Shown here: one piece after another, positions 1-6,016 of the stretch
How positions within the stretch are numbered: position 1 is the stretch's first letter
How the letters are laid out: every line of letters begins with the position of its first letter
Source: Bdellovibrionaceae bacterium UBA2466
GTDB taxonomy: Bacteria; Bdellovibrionota; FAC87; UBA2466
Direction of reading: 5' to 3'
Assembly: GCA_002342225.1 (NCBI GenBank)
Contig: DDPO01000184.1
Coordinates: forward strand, 1-7,241
DNA: 7,241 nt
The notes under the pieces: model-generated
Databases searched by the model: none
What the model was told of the DNA's origin: nothing
What the model saw: the letters and a program-made list of their open reading frames with translations, nothing else
Made by a program: the position numbers and the translations under genes

Positions 1-866
1 CCATAGACCAACTCCCGGTCGGCCGCTCTAAGACCCACCTCTTTAGCTGCACTTTGACGATAAACTTCCGTCACCATAACTCCCCTTGGAGTTGGTATCC
101 CCAAACTACTAAATAGAGCGGGACTCAACCCTACCCCCTCAATTCCAAGCTCCGGCCGCAAGACTCTGCCAAATTGAATCAATTGCTCTGTGATTTTTTT
201 TACAGTTTTCACATTGATCGCAAATCCGATTCCTTCACTCCCCCCACTTTGAGAAACAATTTGAGCATTGATACCAATCATTTTTCCCGAACTGTCCATA
301 AGCGGGCCACCTGAATTTCCAGGATTAATCGCAGCATCGGTTTGAATAATGTCTTTAATTAACCTATCCGTCTGGGTTCTAATATCTCTTCCTAGAGAGG
401 AGATGACCCCAACAGTGAGAGAACCCCCGAGCCCAAATGGATTCCCGATAGCCAAAACCTTCTGACCTACCGCTAAGCTTTCAGCATTGGCATATTCCAA
501 AACATTCAGTTTTTTGCCTTTGGGATCTATTTTTAAAACAGCTAGGTCGGAATCAGGGTCAGTTCCTACAACTTTGGCCGGAAATTGCGACTTGTCCGCC
601 AATGTCACTTCCACGTTTTGTGCGTTGCCCACCACATGGTCGTTCGTCACTATGTAACCATCCGACCTGATAATGGCCCCACTTCCCACCCCTTTTTGAG
701 GAACTATCTCGAAAAAAAAATCCCGCGTTAGAGTCACTGCAGTAATGTTTACAACTGCGGAATTACAACGCTGATAGACATCTACATTGTTCTGTTCGTC
801 GGGCAATCTGCCCATAGCTCCATCGCAAACCAACAACAAAATTAAACTTGCGCTACAGAAGCGCAT
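1..866 (-). CDS. HtrA/Deg-family secreted serine protease, N-terminal part (3' end beyond window)
   Basis: This is a periplasmic or envelope trypsin-like serine protease of the HtrA/Deg family, which degrades or refolds damaged exported proteins. I translated 288 codons from ATG 866, with no stop before the window edge. Residues 1-19 resemble a short signal peptide (one Arg, the hydrophobic run LILLLV, and A17-M18-G19 as a possible signal peptidase I site). The protease domain spans about 30-225 with a complete triad: His77 in TNDHVV, Asp107 in DSDLAVL and Ser185 in GNSGGP. The oxyanion-loop context IQTDAAINPGNSGGP is classical. A PDZ domain begins near residue 237 (RPELGI) and is cut at the edge. 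The start lies inside the upstream dehydratase gene with a 14-nt overlap and only a weak ribosome site, so translation may be coupled. An alternative ATG at 815 would remove the signal peptide and is less likely. The family is certain; which member (DegP, DegQ or other) is not, because the number of PDZ domains is unseen. Confidence 0.93.
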   Translation of the reverse strand, partial: MRFCSASLILLLVCDGAMGRLPDEQNNVDVYQRCNSAVVNITAVTLTRDFFFEIVPQKGVGSGAIIRSDGYIVTNDHVVGNAQNVEVTLADKSQFPAKVVGTDPDSDLAVLKIDPKGKKLNVLEYANAESLAVGQKVLAIGNPFGLGGSLTVGVISSLGRDIRTQTDRLIKDIIQTDAAINPGNSGGPLMDSSGKMIGINAQIVSQSGGSEGIGFAINVKTVKKITEQLIQFGRVLRPELGIEGVGLSPALFSSLGIPTPRGVMVTEVYRQSAAKEVGLRAADRELVY

Positions 867-1188
867 CAATTTTCGCTGCCAAAATAAAGTCATTTTCAGT
901 TAACCCCTTAACGATGTGTGTCCACAAACTTAATGTAACTTTGTTATAATGGATCGCTATATCTGGATGATGGTCCTCTTTCTCTGCAGTTTCTGCAAGT
1001 TGATTGACGAAAGCCATAGCGTTTTTAAAGTCCTTAAAAACATAAGTTTTCTCAATTGTTAGCTCTTTTTGAGACCATCCAGATAAACCCGATAAATAGT
1101 GACCTACTTGCGAGGGCGATAAAGCCAAGGTCTTTTCGTTACAGGGAGAACATCTCTTAGCGATCAGTGTGGTTTTTATCATTCTCAT
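853..1188 (-). CDS. phhB: Pterin-4a-carbinolamine dehydratase (PCD/DCoH family)
   Basis: The family dehydrates 4a-hydroxytetrahydrobiopterin to quinonoid dihydropterin, recycling the pterin cofactor of aromatic amino acid hydroxylases in the cytoplasm. The protein is 111 residues, a usual length. The signature EDHHPDI (residues 71-77) is followed by HYNKVTLSLWTH ending at His91, so the three active-site histidines (73, 74, 91) are present. The C-terminal GLTENDFILAAKID matches the family's end. The CSPC near residue 13 agrees with the Cys-rich N-terminus common in bacterial members. The start ATG 1188 has no strong Shine-Dalgarno sequence; ATG 1182 is an equally possible start two residues in. 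It is the first gene of a minus-strand pair with the HtrA protease, overlapping it by 14 nt. No phenylalanine hydroxylase is visible nearby, so the physiological partner is unknown. The symbol is used by family resemblance only. Confidence 0.93.
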   Translation of the reverse strand: MRMIKTTLIAKRCSPCNEKTLALSPSQVGHYLSGLSGWSQKELTIEKTYVFKDFKNAMAFVNQLAETAEKEDHHPDIAIHYNKVTLSLWTHIVKGLTENDFILAAKIDALL

Positions 1189-1247
1189 AGTTTGCCGATT
1201 GCTCTCGAAAATTCAACGATTTTTCGTTATTTTTCGTCGGCGATTCG

Positions 1248-1276
1248 TTGACTTAAATGCTTAGGATCACTAAGCT
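1248..1276 (+). promoter_or_regulatory. Candidate sigma70-type promoter of the icd operon
   Basis: TTGACT at 1248-1253 matches five of six bases of the -35 consensus. With a 17-nt spacer the -10 hexamer would be TAAGCT at 1271-1276, which matches only three of six, so the pair is weak. Its position 47 nt before the icd start is reasonable, and no better pair was found upstream of icd. If real, transcription would start near 1283 and the inverted repeat at 1259-1275 would cover the spacer and the -10. Confidence 0.3.
1259..1275. repeat. Perfect inverted repeat, possible operator
   Basis: GCTTAG (1259-1264) and CTAAGC (1270-1275) are exact reverse complements separated by GATCA. The dyad overlaps the candidate promoter spacer and -10 of the icd operon. 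Its size and location suit a dimeric repressor or activator site, though a short hairpin or chance are also possible; no regulator is identified. Confidence 0.4.
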
Positions 1277-1304
1277 CTGCCCGTACTTAAACGACTTTAT
1301 TTAT

Positions 1305-1311
1305 GAGGAGG
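1305..1311 (+). promoter_or_regulatory. Ribosome binding site that fixes the icd start
   Basis: GAGGAGG lies 11 nt before ATG 1323. The open frame extends upstream to ATG 1257, but that codon has no ribosome site and would place this strong site inside the coding sequence. The site therefore favours 1323 as the true start. Confidence 0.8.
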
Positions 1312-1322
1312 TTTTTCTAGTT

Positions 1323-2543
1323 ATGTCCACCGGAGAAAAGATAACTTTTTCGAGCAACAATGAAATTCAGGTCCCTAATTTTCCTATTATCCCGTTCATT
1401 GAAGGGGACGGTACTGGCCCAGATATTTGGGCCGCTTCTCAGCGAGTTTTTGATGCCGCAGTAAAAAAAGTGTATGGCGGTAAAAAAGGGATCGTCTGGA
1501 AAGAAGTTCTAGCTGGAGAGAAATCATTTAAGCTTACAAACAATTGGCTCCCCGAAGAGACTCTTTCAACTATCAAAGAACACCACGTCGCTATCAAAGG
1601 ACCTCTCACGACGCCGGTGGGTGGTGGAATCCGATCACTCAATGTTTCTTTGCGACAAATGCTGGACCTCTACTCTTGTGTTCGACCTGTTCGGTACTTC
1701 ACTGGAGTTCCAAGCCCCGTTAAAGAGCCTCACAAAGTTGACATGGTTATCTTCAGAGAAAACATCGAGGATGTCTATGCTGGAATCGAATGGAAAAGCG
1801 GTTCACCTGAAGCTAAGAAAGTCATCGACTTTCTGACCGTAGAAATGAAAGCAAAGATTCGCCCGAGCTCTGGAATTGGAATCAAACCCATTAGTCCGGA
1901 AGGGTCTAAACGACTCGTTCGAATGGCTATTCAGTACGCTATTCGACATAAAAAACCGAGTGTCACGTTGGTTCACAAGGGCAATATCATGAAGTTTACT
2001 GAAGGGGCCTTTAAAGACTGGGGCTATGCTGTTGCGAAAGAAGAGTTTTCAAACGAAACCATTACTGAAGCAGAAGTTTGGGATCAACATGGCGGAAAAG
2101 TGCCCGCTGGAAAAATCATGATCAAAGACCGTATTGCAGATAGCATGTTCCAACAAGTTCTTTTACGTCCTGAAGAATATTCTGTCATTGCGACTACTAA
2201 CTTAAACGGAGATTACTTAAGTGACGCTCTCGCTGCTCAAGTCGGAGGTCTTGGAATTGGCCCCGGCGCGAATATCGGAGACAAACATGCTGTTTTCGAA
2301 GCTACACACGGAACAGCACCTAAATATGCTGGTCAGGACAAAGTGAATCCTGGATCGGTGATTTTAAGCGGTGTCATGATGCTTGAATATCTGCAATGGC
2401 AAGAAGCAGCTGATGCAATTATTAAGGCCATGGAGAAAACCATTCAGAGCCGAGTTGTAACATATGACTTTGCTCGTCTTATTAAAGACGCGAAAGAGGT
2501 CAAATGTTCTGAATTTGCAAATGCAATTATTTCTAATCTTTAA
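1323..2543 (+). CDS. icd: Isocitrate dehydrogenase, NADP-dependent
   Basis: This cytoplasmic TCA enzyme oxidatively decarboxylates isocitrate to 2-oxoglutarate, yielding NADPH. From ATG 1323 it is 406 residues, close to the 416 of E. coli Icd. The E. coli-type motifs are present: [10 protein letters not shown] near residue 26; the isocitrate loop GGGIRSLNV with Ser105 (equivalent to E. coli Ser113); REN followed by [22 protein letters not shown]; and the metal-binding stretch around [29 protein letters not shown] and the later VTYDFARL keep the Lys-Tyr and Tyr/Arg residues that recognise the NADP 2'-phosphate, so NADP preference is predicted. The upstream ATG 1257 would add a 22-residue tail and is disfavoured by the ribosome site. 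It is the first gene of the operon, with mdh 15 nt downstream. Identity is very secure; cofactor preference is inferred from motifs. Confidence 0.97.
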   Translation: MSTGEKITFSSNNEIQVPNFPIIPFIEGDGTGPDIWAASQRVFDAAVKKVYGGKKGIVWKEVLAGEKSFKLTNNWLPEETLSTIKEHHVAIKGPLTTPVGGGIRSLNVSLRQMLDLYSCVRPVRYFTGVPSPVKEPHKVDMVIFRENIEDVYAGIEWKSGSPEAKKVIDFLTVEMKAKIRPSSGIGIKPISPEGSKRLVRMAIQYAIRHKKPSVTLVHKGNIMKFTEGAFKDWGYAVAKEEFSNETITEAEVWDQHGGKVPAGKIMIKDRIADSMFQQVLLRPEEYSVIATTNLNGDYLSDALAAQVGGLGIGPGANIGDKHAVFEATHGTAPKYAGQDKVNPGSVILSGVMMLEYLQWQEAADAIIKAMEKTIQSRVVTYDFARLIKDAKEVKCSEFANAIISNL

Positions 2544-2558
2544 GAGAAAGAGGCAACC

Positions 2559-3491
2559 ATGAAACGACCCAAAATTACTATCGTAGGTGCAGGAAATGTA
2601 GGAGCCACAGCAGCTCACTGGATAGCGAGTAAAGAACTTGGCGATGTTGTGCTGGTGGATATTATGGAAGGCATTCCGCAAGGCAAAGCCCTTGATTTGC
2701 TTCAATCTGGCCCTGTTGAAGGTTTTGATTGTCGAGTCATTGGGAGCAATGATTACGCGGCTACCGAAAACTCTGATGTTGTAGTGATAACTGCAGGTTT
2801 GCCAAGAAAACCGGGAATGAGCCGAGACGATCTTTTAAAAACCAATGCGAAAATTGTTGGTGAGGTCACCGAAAAAGTCGTCAAGTATTCGCCCAAATCA
2901 ACTCTTTTGATCGTATCAAATCCTCTGGATGCTATGGCCTATGTTGCTAAAAAAGTAAGCGGATTTCCAAGAAACCGTGTCATCGGAATGGCAGGGGTTT
3001 TAGACTCAGCCCGTTTTAAAACTTTCGTGGCTGAAGCAGCCAATGTAAGCGTGGAAGATGTTCACGGATTCGTCTACGGCGGGCACGGAGATACAATGGT
3101 ACCCATGACAAGATTTTGCTCTATTTCAGGTGTTCCGTTGGAAACTTTCCTGTCTAAGGAGAAAATCGACCAAATCGTGGAGAGAACAAAAAACGGTGGA
3201 ATTGAAATCGTAAACTACCTAAAAGCTGGTTCAGCTTATTATGCTCCATCAGCTTCTGTAGTACAGATGGTCGAAGCCATTATAAAAGATAAAAAGCGAG
3301 TTCTTCCCTGCGCAGTTGAGCTTGAAGGAGAGTACGGAATCAAAGGTCTTTTCGTTGGAGTACTCGCTAAGTTAGGAACCAATGGAATGGAACAAGTGAT
3401 CGAACTTCAACTCAATGAAACAGAAAAAACTTTGCTCAACAAATCGGCCGATGCAGTACGTGGCCTCATCCAAGTCTTGGAAGGAAAATAA
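2559..3491 (+). CDS. mdh: Malate dehydrogenase, LDH-like type
   Basis: It interconverts malate and oxaloacetate with NAD in the cytoplasm, closing the TCA cycle. It is 310 residues, typical for the LDH-like branch of bacterial MDH. The Rossmann glycine motif GAGNVG is at residues 10-15 and Asp34, at the end of the second strand, suits NAD rather than NADP. The active-site loop reads [15 protein letters not shown]: Arg83 stands where lactate dehydrogenases have Gln, which marks malate specificity, and Arg89 is the mobile-loop arginine. Asn121 in SNPLD, Asp149 and Arg152 in GVLDSARF and His176 in GGHGD complete substrate binding and the proton relay. The start ATG 2559 is preceded by AAAGAGG (2547-2553). 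It follows icd by 15 nt and precedes sucC by 2 nt. Confidence 0.97.
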   Translation: MKRPKITIVGAGNVGATAAHWIASKELGDVVLVDIMEGIPQGKALDLLQSGPVEGFDCRVIGSNDYAATENSDVVVITAGLPRKPGMSRDDLLKTNAKIVGEVTEKVVKYSPKSTLLIVSNPLDAMAYVAKKVSGFPRNRVIGMAGVLDSARFKTFVAEAANVSVEDVHGFVYGGHGDTMVPMTRFCSISGVPLETFLSKEKIDQIVERTKNGGIEIVNYLKAGSAYYAPSASVVQMVEAIIKDKKRVLPCAVELEGEYGIKGLFVGVLAKLGTNGMEQVIELQLNETEKTLLNKSADAVRGLIQVLEGK

Positions 3492-3493
3492 AA

Positions 3494-4666
3494 ATGAAAA
3501 TCCACGAGTATCAGGCGAAAGAGCTCTTTCGCAAATATCAAATTCCTGTACCGAACGGAAAACCGGCATTCACAGTAGACGAAGCGATAGCTAATGCTAA
3601 ATCGCTTTCATCAACGGGTCCTTGGGTAGTAAAAGCTCAAATTCACGCAGGTGGCCGAGGTAAAGGTGGCGGGGTTAAAGTTGCCAAAACTATGGATGAG
3701 GTCAAATCATATGCTCAATCCATCTTGGGAATGACTCTGGTCACTCACCAAACTGGCCCCGAAGGGAAAGTAGTAAAGCGGCTTCTCATCGAAGACGGAT
3801 GTAATATTGCCTCTGAATATTACTTGGCCGTCACTCTTGACCGAACAACTTCTCAGTTAGTCATCATGGCAAGTCCTGCAGGCGGAATGGACATTGAACA
3901 TGTCGCTGCCACAACCCCTGAAAAAATTTTCAAAGAGTGGGTTAACCCAATCACAGGTCTAAGAGATTTTCAGTGCCGAAATCTAAGTGCAAAAATGGGA
4001 TTTGCGGGCCCACAAGCAAAAGCTTTCACCGATATCCTCAAAAAATTGATTCGTCTTTTTGCGGAGTCGGATTGTAGCTTGGCTGAAATCAATCCTTTAA
4101 CCGTGACAAAAGAGGGCAATGTTCTTGCTCTGGATGCCAAAGTAGACTTCGATGAAAATGCTCTCTTCCGTCATCCAAGTTTTATGGAACTTAGAGATCA
4201 TAACGAAGAAGACCCCAGTGAAACACAAGCCAAAAAGTTTGATCTTAGTTACATCAGTTTAGATGGAAACATAGGCTGTATGGTCAATGGAGCAGGTCTG
4301 GCAATGGCAACCATGGACATTATTAAGTATGAAGGTGGTAGTCCAGCCAACTTCCTCGACGTTGGGGGCGGTGCAACTCAAGAAAAAGTGACGGAAGCTT
4401 TCAAAATCATCCTTTCCGATAAGAAAGTAAAAGCTGTTTTAGTTAACATCTTTGGTGGCATCATGAAGTGCGATGTCATTGCGAACGGTATTATTGCAGC
4501 TGCTAAACAATTGAACCTCACCGTACCCTTGGTTGTACGACTTGAGGGTACTAATGTTGATTTGGGTAAAAAACTACTCAACGAATCAGGTCTTAAACTT
4601 GAAACTGCTACTGGCATGAAAGAGGCTGCTCAAAAAGTAGTCGCTGCTGCAGGGGGAAGAAAATGA
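3494..4666 (+). CDS. sucC: Succinyl-CoA synthetase, beta subunit
   Basis: This subunit carries the nucleotide-binding ATP-grasp domain and, with SucD, interconverts succinyl-CoA and succinate with substrate-level phosphorylation of ADP or GDP. It is 390 residues, against 388 in E. coli. The N-terminus [12 protein letters not shown], the nucleotide loop [13 protein letters not shown] (51-63), the Mg-ligand region EINPL with a following DAK, and the C-terminal [22 protein letters not shown] and [11 protein letters not shown] stretches are all characteristic. It begins 2 nt after the mdh stop, with its ribosome site AAGGA (3481-3485) inside the end of mdh, and its stop overlaps the sucD start by 4 nt (ATGA), the classical arrangement for equal output of an alpha-beta complex. 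Whether ATP or GTP is preferred cannot be settled by reading. Confidence 0.97.
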   Translation: MKIHEYQAKELFRKYQIPVPNGKPAFTVDEAIANAKSLSSTGPWVVKAQIHAGGRGKGGGVKVAKTMDEVKSYAQSILGMTLVTHQTGPEGKVVKRLLIEDGCNIASEYYLAVTLDRTTSQLVIMASPAGGMDIEHVAATTPEKIFKEWVNPITGLRDFQCRNLSAKMGFAGPQAKAFTDILKKLIRLFAESDCSLAEINPLTVTKEGNVLALDAKVDFDENALFRHPSFMELRDHNEEDPSETQAKKFDLSYISLDGNIGCMVNGAGLAMATMDIIKYEGGSPANFLDVGGGATQEKVTEAFKIILSDKKVKAVLVNIFGGIMKCDVIANGIIAAAKQLNLTVPLVVRLEGTNVDLGKKLLNESGLKLETATGMKEAAQKVVAAAGGRK

Positions 4667-5535
4667 GTATTCTCGTTGGTAAAAACACTCGTCTGATTGT
4701 TCAAGGTATCACCGGCCAAGCTGGAGCTTTCCACACCAAACAGTGCAAGGAATATGGAACTAATGTTGTAGGGGGAGTGACTCCAGGCAAAGGTGGGGAA
4801 AACTTAGATGGTATTCCGATTTTTAATAGCGTTTGGGATGCTGTTGATAAAACTAAAGCAAACGCAACTATGATCTACGTTCCGGCCCCTTACGCAGCAG
4901 ATGCGATCATCGAGGCTGCCGATGCTGGAATTGAACTTATCGTCTGTATCACTGAAGGAATTCCTGTCATGGATATGGTGGGAGTAAAGCAATACTTGAA
5001 GACCACCAAAAGTCTTTTGATTGGACCCAACTGCCCTGGGGTGATTACTCCGGGAGAATGTAAAATTGGGATTATGCCAGGTTACATTCACAAACCAGGT
5101 AAAGTAGGTGTGGTTTCTCGAAGTGGGACATTAACTTACGAAGCTGTTCATCAATTAAGTCAGCGTGGAATTGGCCAGTCGACTTGTGTTGGGATCGGTG
5201 GAGATCCTGTTCAGGGCCTTAGCTTCTTAGATGTTCTTAAACTTTTCAATTCGGATCCCAACACTGAAGGAGTTATCATGCTCGGGGAAATTGGTGGCTC
5301 CGCTGAGGAAACCGCAGCTGAATACATTAAATCCGAGATGAAAAAACCTGTTGTCGGGTTCATAGGTGGCCAAACGGCTCCCGAGGGAAAACGAATGGGC
5401 CACGCAGGGGCTATCATCAGCGGTGGTAGCGGAAAAGCAGCCGATAAAATAAAAGCCCTAGAAAAAGCAGGGGTCTCTGTTAGTATGAGCCCCGCCACTC
5501 TGGGCGAAACCATGGCTAAGGCCCTAGGTAAATAA
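4663..5535 (+). CDS. sucD: Succinyl-CoA synthetase, alpha subunit
   Basis: This subunit binds CoA and carries the phosphohistidine intermediate of succinyl-CoA synthetase. It is 290 residues, the family's usual length. The N-terminal CoA-binding Rossmann fold shows [11 protein letters not shown] and [15 protein letters not shown] and ITEGIP follow; [16 protein letters not shown] and [10 protein letters not shown] mark the central domain. The active-site His247 lies in KRMGHAGAI, and the GEIGGSAEE segment supplies the glutamate that helps stabilise the phosphohistidine. The ATG overlaps the sucC stop by 4 nt and the ribosome site AGGGGGA (4651-4657) lies within sucC. Ndk follows after 17 nt. 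I see no missing catalytic residue. Confidence 0.97.
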   Translation: MSILVGKNTRLIVQGITGQAGAFHTKQCKEYGTNVVGGVTPGKGGENLDGIPIFNSVWDAVDKTKANATMIYVPAPYAADAIIEAADAGIELIVCITEGIPVMDMVGVKQYLKTTKSLLIGPNCPGVITPGECKIGIMPGYIHKPGKVGVVSRSGTLTYEAVHQLSQRGIGQSTCVGIGGDPVQGLSFLDVLKLFNSDPNTEGVIMLGEIGGSAEETAAEYIKSEMKKPVVGFIGGQTAPEGKRMGHAGAIISGGSGKAADKIKALEKAGVSVSMSPATLGETMAKALGK

Positions 5536-5539
5536 TTTT

Positions 5540-5547
5540 AGGAGGAA
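5540..5547 (+). promoter_or_regulatory. Ribosome binding site that fixes the GTG start of ndk
   Basis: AGGAGGAA lies 5 nt before GTG 5553. The resulting protein starts [10 protein letters not shown], the standard N-terminus of this family, which supports the rare GTG start. No promoter is evident in the 17-nt gap after sucD, so ndk is probably read from the operon transcript. Confidence 0.8.
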
Positions 5548-5552
5548 GTATC

Positions 5553-5954
5553 GTGGAAAAAACATTTGCAATCATTAAACCCAACGCAGTTAAGAAAAAT
5601 TGCATTGGAAAAATCATCGCTATGGCTGAGGATAATGGCCTCAAAGTAGTCTCAGCAAGAATGCAAAACCTAAGCAGCAAAGAGGCTGAGGGTTTCTATG
5701 CAGAACACAGCCAACGTCCATTTTTTCAAAGCTTAGTAAAGTTCATGACCAGTGGTCCTGTTCTTCTATTAGCTTTCGAAGGTGAAAATGCAGTTGAGAA
5801 ATGGCGAAAGCTCATGGGAGCTACTGATCCGGCTAAAGCTGCTCCAGGAACTATTCGAAAACTTTTTGGGGATAGCATCGAAGCTAACGGAACCCATGGT
5901 TCTGAAAGCTTAACTGCAGCTCAAAGAGAAGTAGCTTTCTTTTTCGACAAATAA
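5553..5954 (+). CDS. ndk: Nucleoside diphosphate kinase
   Basis: It transfers the gamma-phosphate between nucleoside tri- and diphosphates through a phosphohistidine, balancing NTP and dNTP pools in the cytoplasm. It is 133 residues. Family marks are [10 protein letters not shown] at the start, the RPFF segment (55-58), [15 protein letters not shown], the [18 protein letters not shown] stretch and the active-site His115 in NGTHGSES. The usual Asp after HGS is Glu here, a conservative change also possible in active enzymes. It ends at FFFDK and so lacks the roughly ten-residue tail seen after FF in E. coli Ndk, a common short form. GTG start with a strong ribosome site. It is the last gene of the operon, right after succinyl-CoA synthetase, suggesting use of the nucleotide triphosphate made there. 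Confidence 0.96.
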   Translation: MEKTFAIIKPNAVKKNCIGKIIAMAEDNGLKVVSARMQNLSSKEAEGFYAEHSQRPFFQSLVKFMTSGPVLLLAFEGENAVEKWRKLMGATDPAKAAPGTIRKLFGDSIEANGTHGSESLTAAQREVAFFFDK

Positions 5955-5978
5955 TAAATCAATTTGTTGGGTGATTTA
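5955..5978. repeat. Short AT-rich inverted repeat after ndk
   Basis: TAAATCA (5955-5961) and TGATTTA (5972-5978) are exact reverse complements with a 10-nt loop, directly after the ndk stop. The stem is AT-rich and weak. Its last base is also the first base of the terminator stem, so the two cannot both form fully. It may be incidental. Confidence 0.35.
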
Positions 5979-6016
5979 AAAGGGTGTGACCGGTTTCGGT
6001 TGCACCTTTTTATTTT
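5978..6016 (+). terminator. Intrinsic terminator of the icd-mdh-sucCD-ndk operon
   Basis: The arms 5978-5992 and 5997-6011 pair over 15 bp without a bulge (12 Watson-Crick and three G-U pairs) around a GTTT loop, followed by the T-rich run ending near 6016. It sits 23 nt after the ndk stop. Read on the minus strand, the three G-U pairs become A-C mismatches and the T tract is short, so it should act mainly on the plus strand. Its T tail overlaps the stop codon of the convergent histidine kinase. Confidence 0.88.

Larger units (their letters stand above)
1189..1322. promoter_or_regulatory. Divergent intergenic region between dehydratase and icd
   Basis: These 134 nt separate the minus-strand dehydratase/protease pair from the plus-strand TCA operon and must carry the transcription start signals for both. 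They hold a 9-nt direct repeat ATTTTTCGT (1219-1227 and 1229-1237, 10-nt period), a partial third copy near 1243, a 7-nt inverted pair TCAACGA/TCGTTGA (1213-1219 and 1245-1251), a second perfect inverted repeat (1259-1275) and a strong Shine-Dalgarno (1305-1311). No convincing -10/-35 pair was found for the minus-strand direction. Confidence 0.6.

Noticed and set aside
822..832. Lipoprotein signal (LLVC) in the HtrA-like protease
   Set aside because: Val at the position before Cys14 does not fit the usual lipobox; a normal signal peptidase I site after Gly19 is at least as good.
1257..1322. A 22-residue N-terminal extension of isocitrate dehydrogenase from ATG 1257
   Set aside because: No ribosome site precedes it, the strong GAGGAGG lies within it, and the family N-terminus matches the start at 1323.
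2364..2705. 113-codon minus-strand open frame across the icd/mdh junction
   Set aside because: Antisense to two conserved genes, Cys- and aromatic-rich low-plausibility protein, no ribosome site considered convincing.
5211..5513. 100-codon minus-strand open frame inside sucD
   Set aside because: It lies wholly antisense to a strongly conserved gene, and its translation shows no recognisable domain; I treat it as a shadow frame.
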